A DNA stretch of 56,270 nt from Candidatus Bathyarchaeota archaeon (GTDB taxonomy: Archaea; Thermoproteota; Bathyarchaeia; Bathyarchaeales; Bathycorpusculaceae). This document shows, in pieces, positions 30,855-40,190 of the stretch; the stretch's first letter is position 1, and every line of letters starts with the position of its first letter. A program made the translations under genes and the position numbers. The DNA is taken from assembly GCA_025059195.1 (NCBI GenBank), contig JANXDU010000004.1:1-56270 (forward strand). The letters are read 5' to 3'. Under the pieces are notes generated by a model. The model saw nothing but the letters and a program-made list of their open reading frames with translations, was not told the origin of the DNA and searched no databases.

Positions 30855-32888
30855 TTAAGTTTTCTTTAAATAACCTTCTCTTGGCTCGTATATGGTTCCT
30901 TCCCGTTGCAGTTGGGTGATCAGGCGCTCCGCCTCATTTCTTGGAATATTGTATTCCGCTTCAAGCCTGTTAATTAGAGCCACTTTTTCAACCATACCGA
31001 TTTCCTTTTCCATCTCCGTCAAAACTGACAAAAGTATTTGCAGTTTATCTCTAAGGCTTTTAGGCTTGCCGGTCATAATCAAGTCTATGTCAATTTTACT
31101 GGAGGACAAGTCTATTCCAACCTCTTCAAGAGACCTTTTCATTATGTTTATGGCTGCTTCAGCATCTTCGGCTGAAACCTCTGTTCGGAGGGCGGCACGG
31201 GCTCTCGATTCAGCCAAACGTATAAGCGATTCAAGTTGGCGGGCGGTTATGGCTATTGGCGAACCTTCTGATTCGCTGGCCGACCTCATAGCCAAATAGA
31301 AATCTTTTATGCGACGCATTGCTTCCTCGGTTAGAATAGGCTTAATAGTTTTCGCGTAGCTTATGTATTTTCTCAAAAGATCTATTGGTATTGGAGGCTC
31401 AACGGGGTTTGCGCCTCTGCGGTGGATTTCTAAAATATGCCCTGACATTTTGCCGTCAATCTCCTTGTTGGGCACGTCTCTCAGCACAAATATTAGGTCG
31501 AACCTTGATAGAATTGTAACGGGCAACGAAATATTCTCTGTGATCGTTCTCCTCGGCTCATATCTTCCCAAAGCCGGGTTTGCAGCTGCCAATATGGCGG
31601 TTCTCGCGTTTAAAGTTGCCACTATGCCCCCTTTTGCCACGGAAACCGTGTGTTGCTCCATGGCTTCATGAATTGCCACACGGTCTTCTGGGCGCATCTT
31701 GTCTATTTCGTCGATGCAGGCTATTCCCTTGTCAGCCAAGACTAGCGCGCCAGCCTCAAGGCTCATTCCCCCGCCTTTTTCCCGTATAACCGCCGCCGTC
31801 AGGCCAGCCGCCGTTGTTCCCCTACCAGAAGTGTACAAGCCCCTCGGAGCAATACGCGCCACGTACTGTAAAAGTTGAGATTTCGCTGTTCCAGGGTCGC
31901 CTATCAAGAGGACGTTTAACTCGCCTCTTATGGATATGTCTGGAAGAGTTTTTGGAACACCGCCAAAGAGAAGGTACATGATCGCCTCTTTAACGTGTTC
32001 ATAACCGTAGATGGAGGGAGCTATTGAGTTTATTATTTTTCTGTGTATCCATGGATCCTTCGCCAGTTCGAGGATCTGTTTCTCTTCCTCCGGAGATGGC
32101 AGTGCAGCTTCCGGCTCTTTTCCCAAAACCTCGATGGAGTTTGCATCTAAATGCAAGGCAAAAACGCGGAGTTTCCCAACTTTAGGCATGGTTGGAGCTA
32201 CAGCTCGAACAACACCAACTATCGAAACGTGATCGCCGGGCCTAGCAACATCCACGATCTCGCTTCCCACAAGCTTAACATGTAGGGTTCGCGGCAACTG
32301 TCCCGGTGGAAGATCTTCTGGACGCTCCTGTACACGAAGGTCTTGAGAGTCTATGAATGTGGATTCTTCCTGCACGAAGTCGAACGGACCTTTCCGTCTA
32401 CATTGAGGATTTACACATGCAAATGGAGCCTTTAGAAATGGTCCTGTTTGATCAACAGGGGTTAGCTCTCCACATCCACGACATTTAAAGACTGCCCGCA
32501 TAACCATTGGACGTACTGGCGTGGATCGGACAACTATGCCCTCAATCATCACAAGTTTTCCAATGTGAGCCGCGCCGAGCTTCCGTAAGGGCGTGTGCTC
32601 TAACAGTTTGACAATTCTGACTGTTACCTTTTGTTTTTCCGCATACTCCGGGGCTTCTATGGCAAGCTGGTTTTGCGCTGCGTTGTCCGCATGTTTCAAG
32701 TATTCGTCCGGCTTTTCTAACAACTTATCCGCAAGCCTATGATCAAATGTTAAGATATCTTCAAACTCAACGATCAACGATGTTTTTCCCGAGATTGCAA
32801 GCTGGGAAATTCTCTGACGGTATTTCTCCATTTTGAAAAGTTCTAGAAAGCGTTCCTGAGGGTCCATAACCTCTAATTCTTCAGTCAT
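30855..32888 (-). CDS. mcm: Replicative helicase MCM
   Basis: 677 residues from the ATG at 32888, which overlaps the Gins23 stop (ATGACTGA). The zinc module has cysteines at 136, 139, 158 and 163. Walker A is GDPGTAKSQ (330-337); Walker B is ACIDEIDKM; the arginine finger is SRFDLIF. The C-terminal winged helix (ERLITQLQREGTIYEPREGY) is present. Being coupled with Gins23 follows the arrangement known in Sulfolobales. It unwinds DNA at replication forks in a hexamer with GINS. Confidence 0.96.
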   Translation of the reverse strand: MTEELEVMDPQERFLELFKMEKYRQRISQLAISGKTSLIVEFEDILTFDHRLADKLLEKPDEYLKHADNAAQNQLAIEAPEYAEKQKVTVRIVKLLEHTPLRKLGAAHIGKLVMIEGIVVRSTPVRPMVMRAVFKCRGCGELTPVDQTGPFLKAPFACVNPQCRRKGPFDFVQEESTFIDSQDLRVQERPEDLPPGQLPRTLHVKLVGSEIVDVARPGDHVSIVGVVRAVAPTMPKVGKLRVFALHLDANSIEVLGKEPEAALPSPEEEKQILELAKDPWIHRKIINSIAPSIYGYEHVKEAIMYLLFGGVPKTLPDISIRGELNVLLIGDPGTAKSQLLQYVARIAPRGLYTSGRGTTAAGLTAAVIREKGGGMSLEAGALVLADKGIACIDEIDKMRPEDRVAIHEAMEQHTVSVAKGGIVATLNARTAILAAANPALGRYEPRRTITENISLPVTILSRFDLIFVLRDVPNKEIDGKMSGHILEIHRRGANPVEPPIPIDLLRKYISYAKTIKPILTEEAMRRIKDFYLAMRSASESEGSPIAITARQLESLIRLAESRARAALRTEVSAEDAEAAINIMKRSLEEVGIDLSSSKIDIDLIMTGKPKSLRDKLQILLSVLTEMEKEIGMVEKVALINRLEAEYNIPRNEAERLITQLQREGTIYEPREGYLKKT

Positions 32889-33465
32889 TTTCCCTTTCTC
32901 CCTTCTCTTCTTCAAACTCTATAAGTCGGCTTTTCCATAGGTTAATAAGTTTGTAAATCTGCTCGTAAAGAAGTCTCTCCTCTGCTGTGAGGTTCTTTAA
33001 GATATGCCCTGTTTGGGCTGGCGAAGATGAGAGAGAAACAATTTTCTTTAACCTTAAACTTACTATGTCTGTTGCCAACTGTTTCACCTTTTCATACTCA
33101 CGCATTTTCTCTGGATTCTTGACGGTTCCCTCTTTTAACTCTGCAAGAAGCCTACGGAGTTTCGGATAAAAATCCTTTGGAAGTTCGGAAATCTGCCCAG
33201 CCAATTGAACGCGTTCCTTCCAGTGGATCTTCGAAAGCTTAGCCGAGTCCAGCAGCTCCTCGCTTCGGAAACGAACCACCCCAAACTTTTCAAGCTGCCG
33301 TGCCACCCAATAGGAAACTTCGTACTCGTTTCCTTCCTCGAATGGACCCACGGTTAATCCCGCCAATTTGATTTCTGGGCAGTTGCGATTGGCTATGACC
33401 TTGACTGGTGAGTTTTCAAACATGAAGTCTAACGCCTTAATCTTGTGAGCAAGGCCGCCTTGCAA
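32881..33465 (-). CDS. gins23: GINS complex subunit Gins23
   Basis: 194 residues with the B domain first (SPVKVIANRNCPEIKLAGLT, VGPFEEGNEYEVSYWVARQL) and the helical A domain second (LPKDFYPKLRRLLAELKEGT), the order expected for Gins23. FGVVRF closes the B domain. The stop overlaps the MCM start. The start may be the Met of MFENSPVK (about 13 codons in) rather than 33465. With Gins51 it forms the archaeal GINS. Confidence 0.88.
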   Translation of the reverse strand: MQGGLAHKIKALDFMFENSPVKVIANRNCPEIKLAGLTVGPFEEGNEYEVSYWVARQLEKFGVVRFRSEELLDSAKLSKIHWKERVQLAGQISELPKDFYPKLRRLLAELKEGTVKNPEKMREYEKVKQLATDIVSLRLKKIVSLSSSPAQTGHILKNLTAEERLLYEQIYKLINLWKSRLIEFEEEKGEREND

Positions 33466-33543
33466 CGTGGACTTCTCCCTTCGACTGATTCTAATCTTGC
33501 GGTTGAGGTATAAAAAGTGTGGTCTAAAACGTCATGGAAAATT

Positions 33544-33564
33544 GTTTAGATTTCAGATCTAAAC
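33544..33564. promoter_or_regulatory. Inverted repeat in the Gins23-gdhA intergenic region
   Basis: GTTTAGAT-TTCAG-ATCTAAAC is a perfect 8-bp inverted repeat about 80 bp upstream of the Gins23 start, on the far side of a TATA-like GGTATAAAAAG (plus strand 33508-33518). It could be an operator for one of the divergent genes. No further copy was seen. Confidence 0.4.
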
Positions 33565-33674
33565 TTGAGGTGCACTTCGCCTAGGGGTGTGTGGCTGAAA
33601 TAGGGTTGTGGGATGATTGTAAATGGAGAGGGTGGCCACAAGGTTTAATAATAGATTGAAACGAATTGTTTATT

Positions 33675-33690
33675 CTTTACAAACGTAAAG
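33675..33690 (+). promoter_or_regulatory. Inverted repeat before the gdhA start
   Basis: CTTTAC-AAAC-GTAAAG is a 6-bp perfect inverted repeat directly before AGGTGA and 10 bp before the GTG start. A TATA-like TTTAATAATAG (about 33643-33653) lies upstream, so the repeat should sit at or just after the transcription start. The half-site TTTAC also occurs in the glnA promoter repeat. Confidence 0.45.
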
Positions 33691-33700
33691 AGGTGAAGAC

Positions 33701-34993
33701 GTGTCCCCCCAAAAAGAGGGCAGTTTGTATGAAGAATCACTGAAACCGTTAAGGGAAGCTGCTGCCATACTCAATTTGGAAAGCGACGTTGTAGAGGCAA
33801 TAGCAAGCCCGGAACGGATTTTAATCGTTTCAATTCCCGTTAAAATGGATAACGGGAAAGTGAAAACCTTCACCGGATACAGAGTCCAGCATAACACTGC
33901 GAGGGGACCGGCGAAGGGCGGCATAAGATACCACCCCAGTGTATGCTTGGACGAAGTTAAATCTCTTGCATTTTGGATGAGCATAAAAAACGCCGTTGTG
34001 GGAATTCCGTACGGCGGCGGAAAAGGCGGAATAACATGCAACCCAAAAGAAATGTCGCAAAATGAACTGGAAAAACTGACAAGAGGATATGCTGCAGCAA
34101 TAGCAAAGTTCGTCGGTCCCGACATCGACATTCCAGCACCGGACGTGGGAACAAACGCCCAGATCATGGGATGGTTCACCGACGAATACTACAAGATCAC
34201 CGGTAAATACGAGCCCGGGATAATAACATCAAAACCCCTTTCCATTTGTGGATCGGTTGGAAGAGAGGCCGCAACAGGACGCGGCGGTTTCTTTATTACA
34301 TTGGAAGCAGCAAAAACTTTTGGCATACCTTTGAAAGACGCCCGTGTTTCCATACAAGGTTACGGGAACGCCGCACAGCCAATTGCCCAATATCTTTATG
34401 AACTGGGTTGCAGAATAGTTGCTGTCAGCGACTCTATCGGCGGCGCCTACAATCCCGAAGGAATGCATCCCTTAAAGCTTGCGGAATACAAAGAGGCAAA
34501 CCGCAGCGTGAAAGGTTTTCCCGGCAGCAAAGAAATCGGCGCCACTGACCCCCTTACAGTTGATTGTGAAATACTTGTTCCAGCGGCCTTAGAAAACCAG
34601 ATAACAAAAGAAAACGTAGATAAAGTCAAAGCAAAACTTATAGTGGAGCTGGCAAACGGGCCCACAACACCAGAAGCTGACAAAATATTGCGGGAGCGGG
34701 GTGTAATAATACTGCCTGATGTTTTGGCCAATGCTGGCGGTGTCACAGTCAGTTATTTCGAGTGGGTTCAAAATCGCATGGGATACTATTGGACAGAGGA
34801 GGAAGTTGACAATAAGCTAAAACAGGTTATGACAACAGCGTTTAAAGAAGTTTACCAAACAGCCAAACAATACCGCCTAGACGCTTCCTTCGCGGCTCAC
34901 ACAAAAGCGCACCAGTTGAATTTAAGGACGGCCGCTTACATTTTGGCCATTAAAAGAATTTACGAGGCAATGAAAGCGTTAGGGCGAATCTAA
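33701..34993 (+). CDS. gdhA: Glutamate dehydrogenase
   Basis: 430 residues, hexameric GDH size. Substrate and catalytic motifs are RVQHNTARGPAKGGIRYHPS, VGIPYGGGKGGITCNPKEMS and IPAPDVGTNAQIMGWF; the Rossmann segment is VSIQGYGNAAQPIAQYLYEL. It links 2-oxoglutarate and ammonia to glutamate with NAD(P)H. GTG start after AGGTGAAGAC. The NAD versus NADP choice is not clear: the residue after the second strand is in IVAVSDS, which suggests NAD, but this is weak evidence. Confidence 0.95.
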   Translation: MSPQKEGSLYEESLKPLREAAAILNLESDVVEAIASPERILIVSIPVKMDNGKVKTFTGYRVQHNTARGPAKGGIRYHPSVCLDEVKSLAFWMSIKNAVVGIPYGGGKGGITCNPKEMSQNELEKLTRGYAAAIAKFVGPDIDIPAPDVGTNAQIMGWFTDEYYKITGKYEPGIITSKPLSICGSVGREAATGRGGFFITLEAAKTFGIPLKDARVSIQGYGNAAQPIAQYLYELGCRIVAVSDSIGGAYNPEGMHPLKLAEYKEANRSVKGFPGSKEIGATDPLTVDCEILVPAALENQITKENVDKVKAKLIVELANGPTTPEADKILRERGVIILPDVLANAGGVTVSYFEWVQNRMGYYWTEEEVDNKLKQVMTTAFKEVYQTAKQYRLDASFAAHTKAHQLNLRTAAYILAIKRIYEAMKALGRI

Positions 34994-35105
34994 ACAGCAC
35001 ATAGAACCAACAACCCCAAGCCTCAGCCCTCCCAAAATGCTTCGACTAAAGTCGAAAGCATTTATTAGCTATGCCTCTATATGAAAAGCAGAGGAGGCTC
35101 GCCCA

Positions 35106-36086
35106 ATGAGTTTTGAGATGTGGGCTGAAAAGTATAGGCCGAAAACATTGGATGAAATGGTCAACCAAAAAGAGATAGTGGAGCGTCTTAAAAGCTTCGT
35201 TAAAGCCAAAAATGTGCCGCATTGCATTTTTGCTGGACCCCCTGGAACTGGGAAGACTACGGCGGCGCTTTGCTTAGCAAGGGACCTTTATGGCGAAAAC
35301 TACCGTGAATATATTATGGAGTTGAATGCCAGCGACGAGAGGGGCATAGATGTTGTGCGGGAAACTGTTAAAACTTTTGCGAGGGTGCGTTCCATAGGCG
35401 AAGTTCCATTCAAAATAATGATTTTGGACGAGGCTGACAACATGACGGCAGATGCCCAGCAAGCTTTACGGCGGACTATGGAGCGGTACACTGAAACATG
35501 CCGCTTCATTCTGTGCGCCAACTACAGCGGAAAAATAATAGAGCCAATACAGTCGCGTTGTGCGCCTTTCCGGTTCACGTATCTGCCGCGGGAGGAACAT
35601 GACAAGTACTTGCGGCATATCGCCGAAAACGAGGGCGTAAAGCTTCTCGATGAGGGTTTAGACGCCATCTACGAGGTTTGTGGCGGAGACTTACGGAGGG
35701 CAATAAACACGTTGCAGGCGGCTGCTTCGCTTGGCAAGCCAATAGATGCTAAGGTTGTTTATTCAATTGCTGGGAGGGCCAACCCGGCGGATGTGCAGAA
35801 AATGATTGAAACTGCCATGAAAGGCAATTTTATAGAGGCACGAAAACAGCTTCGTGAAATGATTCAGAAATATGGCGTTGCGGGAAACGACATCATACGT
35901 CAAATTCACACAGAGATTTTTAGGGCGGATATTCCAGAGCCGTGGAAGATTAGAATGGCGGATATTGTGGGCGAAATAGACTACCGCCTTGTGGAAGGCG
36001 CAGACGAAGAAGTCCAGTTAAGCGCGCTGTTGGCTAGGCTTGTTGAAGCAGCCTATGAAATGAGGGGCGTCGTTAAAAAGGTGTGA
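35106..36086 (+). CDS. rfcS: Replication factor C small subunit
   Basis: 326 residues. Walker A GPPGTGKTTAAL, Walker B LDEADNMTADAQ, sensor 1 FILCANYSGKIIEPIQSRCA with the SRC arginine finger. The N-terminus EMWAEKYRPKTLDEMVNQ is typical. Four small subunits and one large subunit form the clamp loader that places PCNA on DNA. Start ATG 35106 after AGAGGAGGCTCGCCC. The large-subunit gene follows 3 bp later. Confidence 0.96.
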   Translation: MSFEMWAEKYRPKTLDEMVNQKEIVERLKSFVKAKNVPHCIFAGPPGTGKTTAALCLARDLYGENYREYIMELNASDERGIDVVRETVKTFARVRSIGEVPFKIMILDEADNMTADAQQALRRTMERYTETCRFILCANYSGKIIEPIQSRCAPFRFTYLPREEHDKYLRHIAENEGVKLLDEGLDAIYEVCGGDLRRAINTLQAAASLGKPIDAKVVYSIAGRANPADVQKMIETAMKGNFIEARKQLREMIQKYGVAGNDIIRQIHTEIFRADIPEPWKIRMADIVGEIDYRLVEGADEEVQLSALLARLVEAAYEMRGVVKKV

Positions 36087-36089
36087 AAC

Positions 36090-37349
36090 TTGTATCAACC
36101 TTGGACCGTTAAGTACAAGCCGAAAACTTTGAAAGAGGTCGTCGGCAACAAGGAAGCCATACAAAAGTTTGTTGAATGGGTAAAATCGTGGGATAGAGGT
36201 ATACCGCCGAAAAGGGCAGCCTTTCTTTATGGGCCCCCCGGTGTGGGCAAAACTGTAACGGTAGAGGCTTTGGCAAACGACCTCAAGATGGAGCTAGTGG
36301 AGAAAAACGCCAGTGACTACAGAACAGAGGAAGCAGTAAAACGCTTTGCTGGATTAGCCTCACAGTATGGTTCGCTGTTTGGCACAAAGCGAATAATCCT
36401 TTTCGACGAGCTTGACGGTTTAACTGGAACAGCGGACAAGGGCGGAGTTAAAGCCATAACTGACATAACAAAAACCGCCCAATGCCCCATAGTGCTTATC
36501 GCTAACAATGCCTTCGACCCGCGTTTCGCGTTTCTCCGCAACTACTGCCTCCTAATAGAGTTTAAGAAACCCTCAACAACCGACGTCCTAAAACATTTGA
36601 AAGGCATATGCCTAAAAGAGGGCATAGAAGCTGAAGAAAACGCGTTGAAGTTCATAGCCCAACGCTCGGAAGGTGACATCCGCTCGGCCGTGACGGACCT
36701 TCAAGCATTAGCTCAAGGCAAGAAACGCTTAACTTACGACGATGTTTCATGGCTTGGCTTCAGAGATCGACAAGAAACTATATTCACAGTTTTGAGGATG
36801 ATTCTCTATGGAAAAACATGTGAGGGCGCAAAACGCGCCGTTGACATGGCAGACGTGGACACGGACATGCTTTTCGAATGGATATATGAAAATGTCCCGG
36901 CTCATTTGACGGATCCCCATGACTTGGCAAGAGCTATGGACGCGCTTTCAATGGCCGACGTTTACAGGGGAAGAATACGGAAAACCCAAGACTGGAGCTT
37001 TGTGCGCTACGTTGTTGACTTCATGTCGGCCGGCGTTGCCATGGCGCGGGTTAATACAAAAACTTCCGGTTGGACGCCTTTCCGTTTCCCGGAACGCATA
37101 CAAGCCCTTTCAAGGTCGAAGGAGGAGCGTGCCATGCAGTTGGAGATCGGCCGAAAAATAAAGCGCAGATGCCACATATCCGCCACAAGAGCCGCAAAGG
37201 AAGTGCTTCCTTACTTGCGGATAATCTTCAAGAACAATGTGAAGATGGCGGCTGGAATCGCCAAATGGCTTGACCTTACACCGGAGATGATTGAATACGT
37301 CGCAGAAAGCAAAGAAAAAGCCGCAGCAATAAACAAACTTTTAAGCTAA
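36090..37349 (+). CDS. rfcL: Replication factor C large subunit
   Basis: 419 residues. WTVKYKPKTLKEVVGNKEAI at the start; Walker A GPPGVGKTVTVEAL; Walker B LFDELDGLTG; RNYCLLIEFKKPST in place of the SRC motif, as normal for the large subunit. The C-terminal helical domain ends in KAAAINKLLS. No PIP box (QxxLxxFF-like) is visible at the C-terminus, where many archaeal RfcL proteins carry one, and the protein is shorter than the common 450-500 residues. TTG start directly after the small-subunit stop. Confidence 0.94.
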   Translation: MYQPWTVKYKPKTLKEVVGNKEAIQKFVEWVKSWDRGIPPKRAAFLYGPPGVGKTVTVEALANDLKMELVEKNASDYRTEEAVKRFAGLASQYGSLFGTKRIILFDELDGLTGTADKGGVKAITDITKTAQCPIVLIANNAFDPRFAFLRNYCLLIEFKKPSTTDVLKHLKGICLKEGIEAEENALKFIAQRSEGDIRSAVTDLQALAQGKKRLTYDDVSWLGFRDRQETIFTVLRMILYGKTCEGAKRAVDMADVDTDMLFEWIYENVPAHLTDPHDLARAMDALSMADVYRGRIRKTQDWSFVRYVVDFMSAGVAMARVNTKTSGWTPFRFPERIQALSRSKEERAMQLEIGRKIKRRCHISATRAAKEVLPYLRIIFKNNVKMAAGIAKWLDLTPEMIEYVAESKEKAAAINKLLS

Positions 37350-37684
37350 TGGATTTTGCTTCCTTCAGCGATGTCTTTTTCAGGCTGCAGTGCCACCACG
37401 TTGCCTTTATCGTCTTCGGCCGCCAAAATCATGCATTGGGATTCCACGCCCATAAACTTTCTCCGCTGCAGGTTTAGTATAAAAGCGTATTTTTTACCTA
37501 CGAGGTCTTCGGGCTTGTACCATTGTAAAAGCCCAGCGACGGCTTGGCGTTTCTCCGTTCCGAAATCCACAATCATCCTTATGAGGTTGCGCGAGCCTGG
37601 AATTTGGCTTGCCTCCAATACCTTTCCAACACGCATATCTAGTTTTTGGAATTCTTCAAACTTTATTTCCACCATAGGCATCAC
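37346..37684 (-). CDS. tRNA-binding domain protein, MetRS-beta/Trbp111 type (112 aa)
   Basis: A single OB-fold EMAP-type domain: FEEFQKLDMRVGKVLEASQI, VDFGTEKRQAVAGLLQWYKP, VGKKYAFILNLQRRKFMGVE, SQCMILAAED. This is the C-terminal tRNA-binding domain of methionyl-tRNA synthetase as a free protein. In archaea it binds MetRS or tRNA directly. The start is probably the Met of MVEIKFEEF (37675). Ends convergent to rfcL with a 4-bp overlap. Confidence 0.88.
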   Translation of the reverse strand: MMPMVEIKFEEFQKLDMRVGKVLEASQIPGSRNLIRMIVDFGTEKRQAVAGLLQWYKPEDLVGKKYAFILNLQRRKFMGVESQCMILAAEDDKGNVVALQPEKDIAEGSKIH

Positions 37685-37709
37685 TCAGTTTCGTGAGCGT
37701 GCATAGCTT

Positions 37710-38432
37710 TTAAGTTTTACGTGAAGTCTTTCTCCTCTTTATTTTCTCTACGGTTTTTGCTACGCCTTCCAAGCCTTCGATGGCCTTCGAGTGTATTATT
37801 TCGAAGGCTTCCTTCGAAGTTAAGCCTGACAGTTCTTCGTCCGTGGCTTTTCTAATGAGGTAACTTGCAGCGTTTAAAACCTCCCCATTCAAGCGTGAAT
37901 CCATTAAATCCGCTAAATGGCATATCAGCGCCTCAACGGTATGCGGTCTAATCGGCCCGTATTCTCCATGATGAGCTGAAACCACGTGGATGAGCTCCAG
38001 CGGAAAATCTCTTCGGACAAGCTCCGCTATGACAATTGACAAGTGGTCCAAGTAATCGGCTAAACTGGTGGTGCTGTAGCTACCATTCTGGTTCACCATA
38101 TAGGTTATTGGCTTGAAAACATCGTGGAGTAAGACGCCAGCCAAAACGAGGTCCCGGTTCACTTTTCCACGATAAACCTTCTCAACGGAGTTGCACAAAG
38201 CTAAGGCCAAGTTGGCTGTTGAAACTACATGTTCCACATAGCCGCCTGGATAACAATGGTGATGCGACAAACCGGCTGGTGAAACATCAAGAGGCAAGCC
38301 GCTGTAAATTTTCCCGCCAACCTCAAAAACAGGATTTTCAAGAAGCTCAACAACTTTATTTCGAAGGTTTTCGTCGCGGATTTTCTCGGCTAAAGCCCTA
38401 ATTTTTGGATGAAGCAAACCAAACACATCCAA
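37710..38432 (-). CDS. HD-domain phosphohydrolase (240 aa)
   Basis: Metal-binding HD motif is spread over HHHCYPGGYVEHVVSTANLA, AGVLLHDVFKP and HVVSAHHGEYG, then ALICHLADLMDS. The organisation resembles the HD domain of YhaM-type 3'-5' exonucleases (COG3481), without an OB domain here. A nuclease or nucleotide phosphohydrolase is likely; the substrate is unknown. Confidence 0.8.
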   Translation of the reverse strand: MDVFGLLHPKIRALAEKIRDENLRNKVVELLENPVFEVGGKIYSGLPLDVSPAGLSHHHCYPGGYVEHVVSTANLALALCNSVEKVYRGKVNRDLVLAGVLLHDVFKPITYMVNQNGSYSTTSLADYLDHLSIVIAELVRRDFPLELIHVVSAHHGEYGPIRPHTVEALICHLADLMDSRLNGEVLNAASYLIRKATDEELSGLTSKEAFEIIHSKAIEGLEGVAKTVEKIKRRKTSRKT

Positions 38433-38470
38433 TAGTTAGCTAGGAAATCTTCTTACCTGTTCCAGCAATA

Positions 38471-39130
38471 TTACGGTTTTGATATTTTTCTTCTTTCAGT
38501 GGTGGCCCTTTTATGCGCCAGCCGAATGGGTTCAGGAATACTGCCGCGTGTGCAATGCCTAACAATTTTTATGGCTGTTTCCAGCGAGATCATGTGCCCG
38601 ACGCTAACATAAAGGGTTTTTCCGGTGGGGGTTCTCAAAGCGGCCCCTACAACCTCGTTATTATCCTTTAAGTAGGTGAAGTCTCTGTTTGGAAAAGGCT
38701 CAATGTCGCCTGTAAGCCTACTCTTGGCAACACCTATTGTGGGTTTGCCCAAAACAACTCCTAGATGACTTGCAAAACCGCAACGGTACGGATGCGCAAT
38801 CCCTTGCCCATCCACTAGAAAAATATCCGGCATGATCTTCAGCTTTTTGATACATGCAAGGGTGGAAGGCAGCTCTCTAAACGAGAGAAGTGTTGGAATG
38901 TATGGAAAAGCGACCTTACGTGTGGCGACCTGCGCTTCCACGAGATTTAGGTTGTTAAATTCAAGAACAACAGAAGCGCTTATAGCCACATCTTTGAAGT
39001 AAGCGGTGTCTACACCGCCAACGAAATGGATGTTCTTTGGAAGCCTATCCTCAAAAACGATGAATTTTGAAAGTTGAAGCTGCGCCTTATGCGCTTTTTC
39101 GATAGAGAAAACGGGCTTTAAATTGGGCAA
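38471..39130 (-). CDS. nfi: Endonuclease V
   Basis: 219 residues with family motifs: FVGGVDTAYF (first catalytic Asp), YIPTLLSFRELPSTLACIKK (PYIP-LLxxRE wedge region), DIFLVDGQGIAHPYRCGFAS (second Asp), GVAKSRLTG and the closing LYVSVGHMISLETAI. It cuts DNA one base 3' of deaminated adenine (inosine), or acts on inosine in RNA. A repair enzyme of value at high temperature. It sits 5 bp from the translin gene on the same strand. Confidence 0.93.
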   Translation of the reverse strand: MPNLKPVFSIEKAHKAQLQLSKFIVFEDRLPKNIHFVGGVDTAYFKDVAISASVVLEFNNLNLVEAQVATRKVAFPYIPTLLSFRELPSTLACIKKLKIMPDIFLVDGQGIAHPYRCGFASHLGVVLGKPTIGVAKSRLTGDIEPFPNRDFTYLKDNNEVVGAALRTPTGKTLYVSVGHMISLETAIKIVRHCTRGSIPEPIRLAHKRATTERRKISKP

Positions 39131-39135
39131 ACCGT

Positions 39136-39792
39136 CTATCTTCCTTTCTCAAGGTTTTCAAAACGTTTTTCAAGTTTCTCCAACCTTTTCATGTGTTTTT
39201 CGAGGGACTGTCTCCGTATTTCGTGGGTTACGTCTCCTCTGGTAGTTTCGATGATTTTTCTTGCAATGTCGCATTTCCTTCTGAGCCCAGGCACCAGCAT
39301 GTAAGCTTCGTCCATGGCCATAAGCTCGGTATAGATCTCGTCCATAACTTGCAAGCATTCTTCGCTTTTTTTCATGTTGCCTTCTCTTAGGGCGTCTAAG
39401 GCTAAACGTCTGTATTCGCCAATAACGTCTGCAAGCCCAAGAACGTAGTCTATGGGAGGCACGTTGATTTCCTTTGGTGTAACAAATCGTCCCTCCTCAA
39501 TTAGGGTGAGGAAAATGTTTGCCTCAGCGTACTCTTGGAGGGCGATATCATATAAGCCGCTGTGAATGATGTCGGGGTGCTCTTTCGCCATGCCGTCGAG
39601 CCTTGAAATAATCTCTTTAGCTTTTCCAAGAAGTTTCTTTGCCTCTTTAAGCCTTTTTTGGTGAATAAAAAGTATTGCTTGTTTAGAAACGCTCGTAACC
39701 TTTCGCATGTCAGCTTGGACTCTATCTCTGACTTTCTCTTTGCCTTTAAGCTCCCTTCTGATTTGTTTTAAAACGGTCTTTAAAGAGGGCAT
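39136..39792 (-). CDS. Translin-family RNA/DNA-binding protein (218 aa)
   Basis: All-helical protein matching the archaeal translin group: KVRDRVQADMRKVTSVSKQA at the start, the conserved LQEYAEANIFLTLIEEGRFV, PPIDYVLGLADVIGEYRRLA and the acidic CLQVMDEIYTELMAMD. The acidic Glu/Asp pairs recall the RNase site of the translin/TRAX complex. The C-terminus is a coiled-coil. Cotranscribed with endonuclease V. The precise cellular role in archaea is unsettled. Confidence 0.88.
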   Translation of the reverse strand: MPSLKTVLKQIRRELKGKEKVRDRVQADMRKVTSVSKQAILFIHQKRLKEAKKLLGKAKEIISRLDGMAKEHPDIIHSGLYDIALQEYAEANIFLTLIEEGRFVTPKEINVPPIDYVLGLADVIGEYRRLALDALREGNMKKSEECLQVMDEIYTELMAMDEAYMLVPGLRRKCDIARKIIETTRGDVTHEIRRQSLEKHMKRLEKLEKRFENLEKGR

Positions 39793-39896
39793 TGTTATTG
39801 CTCAGCCTTTATAAAACAAAATTGAAGGTGCTGCTATTTTATTATTACTAAAACAGTGAAAGGGGGGTGAATGGGCGCTGGCTTTTCTTGAGACCC

Positions 39897-40106
39897 TTAG
39901 ACGCTTTGCTGTTTTTCCTGTTCTGGCCAACGTTCTATGATTAGTTTGTCGTCTCCGATTTTGAAGCTAACTTTGACAAATATAGAGTCTGAGCCTTTGA
40001 ATGGAAACATGCTGTCTTCCGCTAAGTCTTTCGGCAAGTATATTAGGAATTTTCCATCCTTCCTTCTGAACAGTCTTCCTCTTCCCTCACTAACCAAGCT
40101 GGGCAC
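39897..40106 (-). CDS. Small AbrB/SpoVT-like protein (69 aa)
   Basis: Short strand-rich protein: RLFRRKDGKFLIYLPKDLAE, then SIFVKVSFKIGDDKLIIERW. The pattern of a strand with FLIYLPKDLA, a loop and a strand pair resembles swapped-hairpin AbrB domains that bind DNA in archaeal regulators. It has its own leader (40107-40190) between the Taw1 stop and its start. Function uncertain. Confidence 0.55.
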   Translation of the reverse strand: MPSLVSEGRGRLFRRKDGKFLIYLPKDLAEDSMFPFKGSDSIFVKVSFKIGDDKLIIERWPEQEKQQSV

Positions 40107-40190
40107 CTCACAGAGAGTTCAAGACTGCATTGAATTGAAAAGTGTGTTATTTAACTTTTACTCCCGTTTACTCAAGGAGTAAACCGGCAT

